A stretch of DNA of 5,580 nucleotides from CAYMJM01 sp964391325 (lineage in GTDB: Bacteria > Patescibacteriota > Dojkabacteria > B142 > JAFGMG01): contig CAYMJM010000035.1 of NCBI GenBank assembly GCA_964391325.1, forward strand, positions 1-5,580, in the 5' to 3' direction. Below are positions 1 to 5,580 of the stretch, piece by piece. Within the stretch, counting starts at the first letter, position 1, and each line of letters opens with the position of its first letter. The translations under genes were made by a program, and so were the position numbers. The notes below the pieces were generated by a model. That model did no database searches, was not told the DNA's origin, and saw only the letters and a program-made list of their open reading frames with translations.

Positions 1-690
1 AAAGCAATCAACAAGCAACTGTTAGAGCAATACGATTGGAAAACGGTTGGGATAACCCAGAAATTTAAGCTAAACTCAGATTTCCAAACTTTTCTAAACG
101 AAAATCCAAGAGTTATGAAGTTGAATTCTGAAAGAGCTAAAGAACTTCAGCAAAGCATTAGTAATATAAATAATAAAGTTGATTTAAGGAAGGCTAAGGG
201 AGAAATTTCAGCATTCCAGTCAGAAATGAAGGCTGCTGGATTGGTGGGTCGAAATTTCGCACAGGAAATTTTACTCAACCTAGGTAAAGTAATTAACTGG
301 CTAGGATTAACAACGATTGTATTTGCGGCGATGAGAAGTGTTAAAGCATTATTTACCAATGTAATAGAACTAGATCATGCAATGACAAATCTACGAAAAG
401 TAACAGATGAAACTTCGACTACATATGATAAATTTGTTGATAGTGCTGCGAGTAGTGCAAAACGACTAGGGGTAACATTAGTTGATATAGTAAAAAGTAC
501 AAGTGAATTCGCTAAGTTAGGATATTCATTATCTCAAGCACAAACCTTGGCTGAAACTGCAAGTGTTTATTCAATGGTAGGCGACATGCCTATTCAGAAT
601 GCAACTGAAAGTCTTATTTCTAGCATGAAAGCTTTTGGCGTTGAAGCCAAAGATTCAATTTCAATTGTAGATAAATTTAATAAAGTGGGT
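1..690 (+). CDS. Phage tail tape measure protein, exon 1 (5' end outside window)
   Basis: The frame is open from base 1, so the ATG at 115 is an internal Met. The protein sets tail length in long-tailed phages: tail tube subunits polymerise around it, and it is released at infection. Seen: 230 codons, with a charged helical start, a hydrophobic stretch near residues 98-118 (NWLGLTTIVFAAM) and the conserved tape measure core with LDHAMTNLRKVTDE, EFAKLGYSLSQAQTLAETAS and ATESLISSMKAFGVEA. This matches the PhageMin_Tail/TP901 family from memory of its motifs. The exon ends after GGT (Gly, phase 0) within FNKVG. Reading on gives seven unrelated residues and a TAG at 712-714, inside intron 1. Joining to base 2133 continues the family motif as VGNEYAISSEGIG. 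The family and the interruption look secure; the exact junction rests on P1 pairing and protein continuity. Confidence 0.93.
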
Positions 691-776
691 AAAATATATT
701 GCCCAGCGGCATAGTAATATGTCGTTAGTAGATAGGTGTATCGGTCAAAACCCAGAGATGGACAAGACCGAGGAAA

Positions 777-790
777 CGGTTAATATTTTA
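777..790 (+). other. P6 5' strand: arm of a 14-bp inverted repeat flanking the endonuclease ORF of intron 1
   Basis: Bases 777-790 (CGGTTAATATTTTA) are the perfect reverse complement of 1915-1928. The arms bracket almost the whole endonuclease ORF and form an extended P6, so the ORF sits in a loop of the ribozyme. The 3' arm lies inside the coding sequence. Bases 788-790 also belong to the start-site hairpin at 788-820, so the two structures compete for three base pairs. Confidence 0.85.
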
Positions 791-820
791 AAATCCTCAA
801 TATGGCAGTTAGGATTTTAA
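788..820 (+). promoter_or_regulatory. Hairpin sequestering the ribosome binding site of the intron 1 endonuclease
   Basis: Bases 788-797 (TTAAAATCCT) and 811-820 (AGGATTTTAA) form a perfect 10-bp stem around a 13-nt loop, ending directly before the TTG start at 821. The only Shine-Dalgarno-like sequence, AGGA at 811-814, six bases before the start, is inside the 3' arm. Known precedent: in phage T4 the intron endonuclease I-TevI has its ribosome binding site masked by a hairpin. Inference: translation of this endonuclease is held low in the precursor RNA. Confidence 0.75.
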
Positions 821-1966
821 TTGAGTAAAAAATATAATTTAGAAAATAAAAAATTTGGCAAACTTATGGTTTTACATAAAACAATCAATCCAAACAATAA
901 GAAAAAGGTTGGTTATTGGCTTTGCAAGTGTGAATGTGGGAATGAGTCTATTGTAACTACATCTGCATTAGTAAGTGGAAAAACAGTACAGTGTTCGGAT
1001 TGCGCCCATAAAGTTACTGGGGCAGCAAAGAGGAAAAATGTTGTTGACGAGAGATTTGGTAAATTAGTCATATTATCAACGGAGAATAAAAAAGATCAAA
1101 ATGGACGACAAAGAAAATATTGCAAATGCTTATGTGATTGTGGCAATATTGTTGTTAGAATATATGAAAATTTAACAAAATCTAAAATGCCATCTTGCGG
1201 ATGTGCAAGAAAAGAGATTGGGCGAAAGCTCTATGGGACAGATGTAAATGGTCAAAAGTTTGGTAGGTTAAAAGTGTTAGAAACATTGTGGGATGAGAAT
1301 CCAGTTAAATTAAGGTGTTTGTGTGATTGTGGGAATGAATATATAGGTGTAAAATCTCAGATATGTTATGGAAGAACACAATCATGTGGGTGCCTGCACA
1401 GGGATGTTGTAATGGAATCTAACGCAAAAGATTGGACTGGCGTATTGTCTGATTTCGGTGTAGAATTCATGTCGCAGCGTTCTATAAATAAAGCAGGTCA
1501 GTGGTTATGGAATTGTAAATGCGGAATTTGTGGTAAAATGTTTGTAGCATTACCAGCAAAAGTGAACAATGGGCATATTACATCTTGTGGTTGCAGGAGA
1601 AGATCGTCAGGCGAAGAAATGATTGAGAATTTTCTTATAGCGAGTGGCATAGATTATATATCCGAATATTCATTCGAAGATTGTGTTTGTAAATACCCAC
1701 TGAGATTTGATTTTGCTGTATTTAATAATGATAATTTATCTTTTTTGATAGAATATAACGGAAAACAACATTATGAACCAGTAAGTATTTTCGATGGACA
1801 AAAAGGATTTAAAAAAGCAGTTATAAGAGATGAAATAAAAAGAAATTATTGTAAAGACAATGCTATTCGACTATTAGAGTTGCCATATTCTTTATCAGTC
1901 GATGAAATAAAAAATAAAATATTAACCGAGTCCCTAGAGACTGTAACACCTACTATAGTAATATAG
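821..1966 (+). CDS. Intron 1 homing endonuclease, EDxHD (Vsr-like) type with four Cys-rich repeats
   Basis: 381 aa. TTG is the likely start: a stop codon (818-820) immediately precedes it in frame, AGGA lies six bases upstream, and the next ATG (866) would cut into the first repeat. Residues 8-258 hold four degenerate modules of about 50-55 aa, each opening with FGKL/FGRL-VL or a similar strand and carrying a CxCxCG-like knuckle and a closing SCGC. The Cys positions are 35/37/39/58/61, 101/103/105/107/126/128, 166/168/170/189/191 and 232/234/237/256/258. They look like small metal-binding DNA-contact modules. Residues 264-356 resemble the Vsr-like nuclease of the I-Bth0305I class: candidate E265 or E266, D297 (RFDFAV), E311 with QH at 316-317 (EYNGKQHYEP), and D337. 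Likely role: cleave intronless tape measure DNA near the intron 1 site. The last codons overlap P6 3', P7 5' and a core hairpin. The class is assigned from motifs; the exact catalytic residues are inferred. Confidence 0.85.
   Translation: MSKKYNLENKKFGKLMVLHKTINPNNKKKVGYWLCKCECGNESIVTTSALVSGKTVQCSDCAHKVTGAAKRKNVVDERFGKLVILSTENKKDQNGRQRKYCKCLCDCGNIVVRIYENLTKSKMPSCGCARKEIGRKLYGTDVNGQKFGRLKVLETLWDENPVKLRCLCDCGNEYIGVKSQICYGRTQSCGCLHRDVVMESNAKDWTGVLSDFGVEFMSQRSINKAGQWLWNCKCGICGKMFVALPAKVNNGHITSCGCRRRSSGEEMIENFLIASGIDYISEYSFEDCVCKYPLRFDFAVFNNDNLSFLIEYNGKQHYEPVSIFDGQKGFKKAVIRDEIKRNYCKDNAIRLLELPYSLSVDEIKNKILTESLETVTPTIVI
1915..1928 (+). other. P6 3' strand: second arm of the intron 1 inverted repeat, inside the endonuclease ORF
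   Basis: This segment (TAAAATATTAACCG) pairs perfectly with 777-790. It also encodes endonuclease residues near 366-370, so one stretch is both coding sequence and ribozyme structure. The 5' strand of P7 (1939-1943) follows eleven bases later, also inside the coding sequence. Confidence 0.85.
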
Positions 1967-2080
1967 TGGGTTTACCTATCCTCCTACTTTTCTAATAATT
2001 AGAGAAAAGGATGAAGATCCAGTCCGAACTCCCGCTATAATCTAAAAGAGAAACGGGAGAGTTAGCCAGAAATGACTAAC

Positions 2081-2132
2081 CGCCATATGTTAATATGGTC
2101 AGTAGCTCAGTATGAGCGAAAGTAACAGATTG
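2081..2132 (+). repeat. 3' terminal segment of intron 1, near-copy of the intron 2 end
   Basis: This 52-nt end matches 3511-3561 of intron 2. Both begin CGCCATAT, form a small hairpin (CCATAT 2083-2088 with ATATGG 2093-2098 here), continue GGTCAGTA, and finish with the identical 15 bases GAAAGTAACAGATTG. The middle differs: here a GCTCA/TGAGC hairpin (2105-2109/2113-2117). The segment is the P9-side and 3' splice-site region. An ATG at 2112 falls in this hairpin and is not a gene start. Confidence 0.9.
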
Positions 2133-2286
2133 AACGAATATGCAATCAGCAGTGAAGGTATCGGCGAAGGATTAAAAAGATCGGCTGCATCATTGGTTGC
2201 TGCTGGAAATACAATAGATCAAGCCGTTGCTTTGGTTACGGCTGCAAACCTAGTGGTTCAAGATCCAGCCGCTGTTGGAACTGCCT
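2133..2286 (+). CDS. Phage tail tape measure protein, exon 2 (154-nt internal exon)
   Basis: 51 codons plus one base (phase 1), coding for NEYAISSEGIGEGLKRSA, the helix LVAAGNTIDQAVALVTAANL and VVQDPAAVGTA. This is the most conserved stretch of TP901-type tape measure proteins. The exon starts directly after G2132 of intron 1. Its last base, T2286, is the first base of a Leu codon completed by TA in exon 3. Reading on into intron 2 gives eight unrelated residues and a TAA at 2310-2312. The apparent small ORF starting at 2112 takes its first seven codons from intron sequence, so it is not a separate gene. With introns on both sides this is an unusually short phage exon. Confidence 0.92.
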
Positions 2287-2387
2287 TGACTTTTAGGGCA
2301 TTAGTAGCATAATACATAATCTACTAATAAAAAATTCTTTCTAATTGACTTAGAGTTCCTTGTGATAGGGATAATAGGGGCGAAGAC

Positions 2388-2404
2388 AATTAACTATTTA
2401 TAAC
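2388..2404 (+). other. P6 5' strand: arm of a 17-bp inverted repeat flanking the endonuclease ORF of intron 2
   Basis: Bases 2388-2404 are the perfect reverse complement of 3351-3367, giving a 17-bp extended P6 with the endonuclease gene in its loop. The arrangement repeats that of intron 1. The last three bases (2402-2404) are shared with the hairpin covering the ribosome binding site. Confidence 0.88.
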
Positions 2405-2423
2405 ATCTCTGAAATGAGGTGTT
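2402..2423 (+). promoter_or_regulatory. Hairpin sequestering the ribosome binding site of the intron 2 endonuclease
   Basis: Bases 2402-2409 (AACATCTC) pair with 2416-2423 (GAGGTGTT), 8 bp with one G-U, around a 6-nt loop. The 3' arm contains GAGGTG (2416-2421), a strong Shine-Dalgarno sequence five bases before the ATG at 2427. As in intron 1, the site is masked when the RNA folds. Inference: this restricts endonuclease translation from the precursor transcript, as known for T4 I-TevI. Confidence 0.75.
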
Positions 2424-2426
2424 TTT

Positions 2427-3365
2427 ATGTGTGTAAGTGGATTATACATAATAAAAAATAAAATTAACAATAACATTTATGTAGGCATTACTAATAATAT
2501 AAATACGAGAAGTGGAGCGCATAAAAGAAATTTATTTAAGGGATATAATAACAAAGATTTAGATAATTTCGTGAGAAACAAGCCGAGGGTTCGTCATCAT
2601 CAATTAAACCTACAATTAGAGTTTAATGATTTCTATGAGACATATGAAGACACAATATGGGATGAGGTTTACAGTTTTGAGTTAGTCCTTCCTATTGCGT
2701 ATCAGTTTTACAACAAAAAATCATTAGAAAAAATTGAAGATGCTTATATTTTAAAATTAAGAGAGTCGTCAAATGGATATTTTCAAATGACAAACAAAGA
2801 GCATGGCAAAAAATATAGCTACACAGAAAAAGATGGTAAGGCAATATTTACAAATGTTCTTGAAAATAACAAAAAAGATGTAATTGACGACTACACAATA
2901 CATAAACTTTCATACAGTGAAATTGCAGCAAAACATAACAGCAATAAATCTTCTGTAATGAGGTTTCTAAGAAAATATAACATTGAGCCTAGGGGTAGTT
3001 CTTCATGTAAAATAGGGTATGACATACATAACTATAAGGATCAGATAATACAAATGTATACCATTGAGAATTTAAATGCCACTCAGATTTCCAAAAGTTT
3101 CAATACGAGTTGTGGTGTAATTAACTCGTATCTAAAATCGTGGGGTGTTGAGCTAAAATCTATGGCTGAATTGATAAGTGGTATTAATTTGGAGAGTTGT
3201 AAAAATGAAGTTATTGACATGTATGTAAATCAATTTATGTCCACGGGTAAAATTGCGAATCATTTTAATCTTAGTAGCACTACAATTAAAAGATATTTAA
3301 AAAAATGGAATATCCCCAGAAGAAGGAATTCCGATTACTACAATAAAAATGTTATAAATAGTTAA
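2427..3365 (+). CDS. Intron 2 homing endonuclease, GIY-YIG type with three HTH repeats
   Basis: 312 aa, ATG start with GAGGTG five bases upstream. Residues 4-125 form a GIY-YIG nuclease: GLY (5-7) and YVG (18-20) are the signature tyrosine motifs, R28 and H32 fit the catalytic helix, E104 (IEDAYI) the metal-binding Glu, and N123 (QMTN) the closing Asn. A linker follows. Then come three helix-turn-helix repeats of about 39 residues at 150-188, 205-244 and 260-298, each of the pattern VIDMY...S..IA..FN.S..TI..YLKKW.I..R, likely reading successive parts of a long target. The tail is basic (RRRNSD). Expected role: cut intronless tape measure DNA near the intron 2 site, so that repair copies the intron in. 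The stop codon (3363-3365) lies inside the P6 3' strand, so unlike the intron 1 ORF it does not run into P7. Family is secure from motifs; target is inferred from location. Confidence 0.92.
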   Translation: MCVSGLYIIKNKINNNIYVGITNNINTRSGAHKRNLFKGYNNKDLDNFVRNKPRVRHHQLNLQLEFNDFYETYEDTIWDEVYSFELVLPIAYQFYNKKSLEKIEDAYILKLRESSNGYFQMTNKEHGKKYSYTEKDGKAIFTNVLENNKKDVIDDYTIHKLSYSEIAAKHNSNKSSVMRFLRKYNIEPRGSSSCKIGYDIHNYKDQIIQMYTIENLNATQISKSFNTSCGVINSYLKSWGVELKSMAELISGINLESCKNEVIDMYVNQFMSTGKIANHFNLSSTTIKRYLKKWNIPRRRNSDYYNKNVINS

Positions 3366-3367
3366 TT
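3351..3367 (+). other. P6 3' strand: second arm of the intron 2 inverted repeat, over the endonuclease stop codon
   Basis: This segment (GTTATAAATAGTTAATT) pairs perfectly with 2388-2404 and contains the last codons and the TAA of the endonuclease. A ribosome finishing the endonuclease would transiently open P6. Confidence 0.88.
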
Positions 3368-3510
3368 ATCACGCTGAACGACTAAACGAAAGAACCCCAT
3401 AGTATATTAAATGGGGATGCGATAGTCTGAACTCTCTTATAATGTCACTATTTTTTTGAAGAGAGAGAAGAAGGGTCAAGTGTAAAGACACTTTAAAGAA
3501 GAACCCTTCT

Positions 3511-3561
3511 CGCCATATTAATTATGGTCAGTACCCTTTAATGGGGGAAAGTAACAGATTG
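3511..3561 (+). repeat. 3' terminal segment of intron 2, near-copy of the intron 1 end
   Basis: 51 nt matching 2081-2132: CGCCATAT, a hairpin (CCATA 3513-3517 with TATGG 3523-3527), GGTCAGTA, and the identical final GAAAGTAACAGATTG (3547-3561). The hairpin before the last block has a different sequence (CCC/GGG) from that in intron 1. Confidence 0.9.
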
Positions 3562-5580
3562 TAAAAACTGTGGCCATGCGCGTAAGAGGCGCGAAAATTG
3601 AACTAGAGGCGGCTGGTGAAGACGTAGACGGAATGGTAGAAAGCACAGCCAAGTTACGAGAACAACTGCTTGCTTTAACTAGAGGAAAAGTTGATATAAT
3701 GCTCGATGAAAATACTTTCAAATCTACATATCAAATTATGTTAGAAATGTCTAAAGTATGGGATTCGATGACGGATATAAATAGAGCGTCGGCACTTGAA
3801 TTAATTGCAGGGAAACGGCAAGGCAACGTCATTTCAAGTATGCTTGCCAACGCAGAACAAATGGAAAGTGTTTTACAAGATTCGGTCAACTCTGCTGGTA
3901 GCGCAATGGAGGAGCATGCTAAAATTTTGGATAGCGTGGAGGGTCGCATGGAAACCTTTCGGGCTACTGCGCAAGATTTATCAAGAAATACAATTGATTC
4001 GGAATTTGTTAAGGCAGTCATCAGATTAGGTACTGCAATATTAGAGATTGTAAATAAAATAGGTCTATGGAAGACTTCATTAATTGCATTAGTTGGTATA
4101 ATTAGTGTAAAAACATCAATAGGTTTAAATTCATTTGTGATGTTAATACAATCTTTAATTGCAAAAATGACCGCAGGAGCAGTTTCTGCTACTACACTTT
4201 CTATGGCTCTTTCTACCATGATCCCCGTAGCAGTAATCATAGCGGGTATAGCAGCCTTTGACTACCTCTCAAAAGCCCTAGAACGTCAACAAGAAAAAGT
4301 AGCAGAAACCACAGCAAAATATGAGGATGTATCATCTCAAATAGACGCTCTGAATGAAAAGAAATTTTCTGCTTTTGATACCCCGCTAACCCCCCAAGAG
4401 GAAGCTAGACTTGAGTATCTTGAAAAGTATAAGCAAACTCTTGAAGATACTCTTGCAATAGAAAATACAAAAGAAGCCGGAATGCGGTTTTTTGGTGATG
4501 GTGATTGGAATCCGCTTACAACTAATACAAACAAAATACTAAGGCAAGAGTCTGATTTTGCAGCTAACGCTTGGATTAATGCTAGTGCAAAAGCTCTTGA
4601 TGACACCGAAAAGAATGCTGATAGTGTTTCTAATGGTTATGCCAAGATAATGGAGCGTCAAAAAGAATTGATGGCGACCGCCGAAGATTTACATACAACC
4701 TTGCAGAGACCATTAGACTCCGATATGACTAAAAGATTAAAGGATGAATTAAAAGAGACTGAAAAATCTATCGAGTTAAATGAAAAAGCTATTAACAAAC
4801 TTAGAGATACAGGCTTAATTAAACTTGATATAGACAAGTCAGGGATAGATGAAGCTGCTCAATCCACCGACGCCTACGCAGACTCCATCTCTGCCTTATC
4901 CACCACCATTGACTCTTTCATAGATAAAGAAAACTTAATCTCTTCAGTACAGAATGAAGTAAGTGATAGCCATAAAATTAGTTTTGGAACTATACAAAAA
5001 CTACTCAAAGCTTATCCGCAACTTGATTCCGTCGTATCGGACTATCTGGCAGGATTAGCATCTACCTCTGATGTAATGACCGCTGTGAATGAAGCCTACG
5101 ATACTGATCTAAAAAATTATAAAGACGCAATCATTGAAAAACAGAAGTTAGACGATACATTTTATAGCAACACACTCTCTCAAAGTGCAAAGAAAGTGAA
5201 CGCTTTCAATGACCAATATGGTGTAGATTTAAGCAACTACAAGAACTTAGCCGAGGCTAAACTTGAAGTTGAAAAAATCCTAATTGGTGACTTAGCCCGT
5301 CTGTGGTCACAGTATTACGATAGTACATCGGGTGCATTTAACCAACAGTATGATGACCTTGTAGAAAGAGCTGCAATGGGAGACAGAGCTGCTGGCGTAC
5401 GAGTTGCAAAACTTGATAAGATTATGTCGCAAAGAGATGCGATGATAAGTGCATTGGATGAAATTGCCTATGGAGGCATTGATGTATCGCTTGGCAAAGC
5501 TGGAAAAAGTTCGTCGTCTTCCTCATCCAAATCCACAGACCCATGGAAAGCTCTGCATGACGCTTACGATGAGCGTTTGA
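3562..5580 (+). CDS. Phage tail tape measure protein, exon 3 (3' end outside window)
   Basis: Two bases (TA) complete a Leu codon begun in exon 2. Then 672 codons run without a stop to the window edge, so the ATG at 3576 is internal. The exon opens with KTVAMRVRGAKIELEAAGED, continuing the conserved core, followed by the family motif GKVDIMLDENTFKSTYQIM and SALELIAGKRQGNVISSML. Numbering the spliced partial product from 1, hydrophobic segments lie near 450-490 and 501-517 (MIPVAVIIAGIAAFDYL). They are the usual membrane-prone part of tape measures and may help form a DNA channel. After that comes a long helical, charged region rich in K/E/D/Q, and at 931-937 a run of seven Ser followed by KSTDPWK, a linker typical before the C-terminal part of these proteins. 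All other-frame and antisense ORFs over this stretch are shadows. Function as tail length ruler follows from the family. Confidence 0.93.

Larger units (their letters stand above)
691..2132 (+). ncRNA. Group I intron 1 in tape measure gene (1442 nt)
   Basis: Self-splicing group I intron by hand folding. P1: exon UGGGU (686-690) pairs with guide GCCCA (701-705), with the splice-site U690 opposite G701. P2: 707-713/718-724 with a GUAA loop. P3: 731-736 (GATAGG)/1975-1980 (CCTATC). P4: 741-746/766-771. P5: 752-754/759-761 with a GAGA loop. P6: 777-790/1915-1928, 14 perfect bp. P7: 1939-1943 (GACTG)/2020-2024 (CAGTC), preceded by an S-like GAAGATCC. An extra hairpin, 1949-1957/1962-1970 with a GUAA loop, lies between P7 5' and P3 3', where group IA introns carry P7.1/P7.2. 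P8: 1987-1993/2003-2009. P9: 2029-2034/2054-2059. The last base is G2132. P10 with the 3' exon is only about 2 bp. The endonuclease ORF fills the P6 loop and its 3' end overlaps the core. Confidence 0.93.
2287..3561 (+). ncRNA. Group I intron 2 in tape measure gene (1275 nt)
   Basis: P1: exon TGCCT (2282-2286) plus T2287 pairs with guide AGGGCA (2295-2300), with U2286 opposite G2296 at the splice site. P10: guide TTTTA (2291-2295) pairs with the 3' exon TAAAA (3562-3566), which independently fixes both splice sites. P2: 2301-2307/2321-2327 (7 bp). P3: 2335-2341 (TTCTTTC)/3388-3394 (GAAAGAA). P6: 2388-2404/3351-3367, 17 perfect bp. P7: 3380-3384 (GACTA)/3423-3427 (TAGTC), within an R-like CTGAACGACTAAA and an S-like GATAGTCTGAAC. 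P8: 3395-3400/3411-3416. P9: 3432-3438/3459-3465. A long P9.1 arm is 3469-3476/3503-3510 with inner stem 3478-3483/3488-3493. The intron ends in G3561. I could not draw a convincing P4/P5. Only three bases separate P7 5' from P3 3', so there is no P7.1-type hairpin, unlike intron 1. Confidence 0.94.

Noticed and set aside
147..359. Antisense ORF over exon 1
   Set aside because: Fully inside the tape measure exon, with no recognisable motif.
2112..2312. Stand-alone small protein of 66 residues starting at ATG 2112
   Set aside because: Its first seven codons are the 3' end of intron 1 and its last nine (including the Leu codon TTG at 2286) run into intron 2; the middle is the conserved tape measure core, so it is an exon.
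2345..2375. Possible sigma-70-like promoter for the GIY-YIG gene (TTGACT at 2345, GATAAT at 2370)
   Set aside because: The boxes each match 5 of 6 consensus bases but the spacer is 19 nt, and the segment lies in the intron region between P3 and P6, where structure may explain the bases. AT-rich DNA gives such matches by chance.
3431..3510. Purine-rich hairpins resembling a transcription terminator (with T7 at 3451-3457)
   Set aside because: The T-run is in the loop of the P9 stem rather than after a stem, and the adjacent long stem is the P9.1 arm of the intron in the middle of the gene.
691..3561. Inteins or group II introns as the interrupting elements
   Set aside because: Stops occur in frame just inside each element and no intein splicing motifs are seen. 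There is no GTGYG start, AY end or domain V-like hairpin as in group II, while group I P1, P7 and terminal G are present.
3518..4606. Antisense ORFs at 3518-3721, 3731-4240 and 4337-4606, and a plus-strand ORF at 3805-4029
   Set aside because: All lie over the open tape measure frame, have no recognisable domain or clear ribosome binding site, and read as shadows of the coding strand.
1..5580. Tape measure gene as a pseudogene broken by stops or frameshifts
   Set aside because: Removing two segments with group I structure restores an exact frame and conserved residues at both junctions, with intact endonucleases; decay would not give this.

Overview
The window is part of a phage or prophage late region from an AT-rich, low-GC Gram-positive (Firmicutes-type) background. 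It lies almost entirely inside one gene, the tail tape measure protein (TP901 / PhageMin_Tail type). The reading frame is open at both window edges, so both gene ends lie outside.

The gene looks broken but is better read as split by two group I introns. Exon 1 (1-690) joins exon 2 (2133-2286) and exon 3 (3562-5580). The join gives one continuous 954-codon partial product, and both junctions restore the conserved tape measure core (VG|NEYAISSEGIG and VGTA-L-KTVAMRVRGAK). The splice sites rest on RNA logic as well as protein continuity. Each 5' exon ends in U opposite a G in an internal guide sequence, each intron ends in G, and intron 2 has a 5-bp P10 with the 3' exon. P1, P2, P3, P6, P7, P8 and P9 helices can be drawn by hand for both introns.

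Intron 1 (691-2132, 1442 nt) carries a homing endonuclease with four Cys-rich repeat modules and a C-terminal Vsr-like EDxHD-type nuclease. Intron 2 (2287-3561, 1275 nt) carries an unrelated GIY-YIG endonuclease with three C-terminal helix-turn-helix repeats. In both, the endonuclease gene sits in the P6 loop, flanked by a long perfect inverted repeat that extends P6 (14 and 17 bp). In both, its Shine-Dalgarno sequence is buried in a hairpin just before the start codon, and in-frame stops a few codons into the intron end translation of unspliced message. The introns share a nearly identical ~50-nt 3' end, so they appear related while carrying different endonucleases.

Working model (inference): the introns self-splice to give functional tape measure mRNA. 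The endonucleases, made at low level from precursor RNA, cleave intronless tape measure genes and spread the introns. The two insertion points are 154 nt apart in the best-conserved part of the gene, a robust homing target. No tRNA, CRISPR array, insertion sequence or intergenic region was seen.
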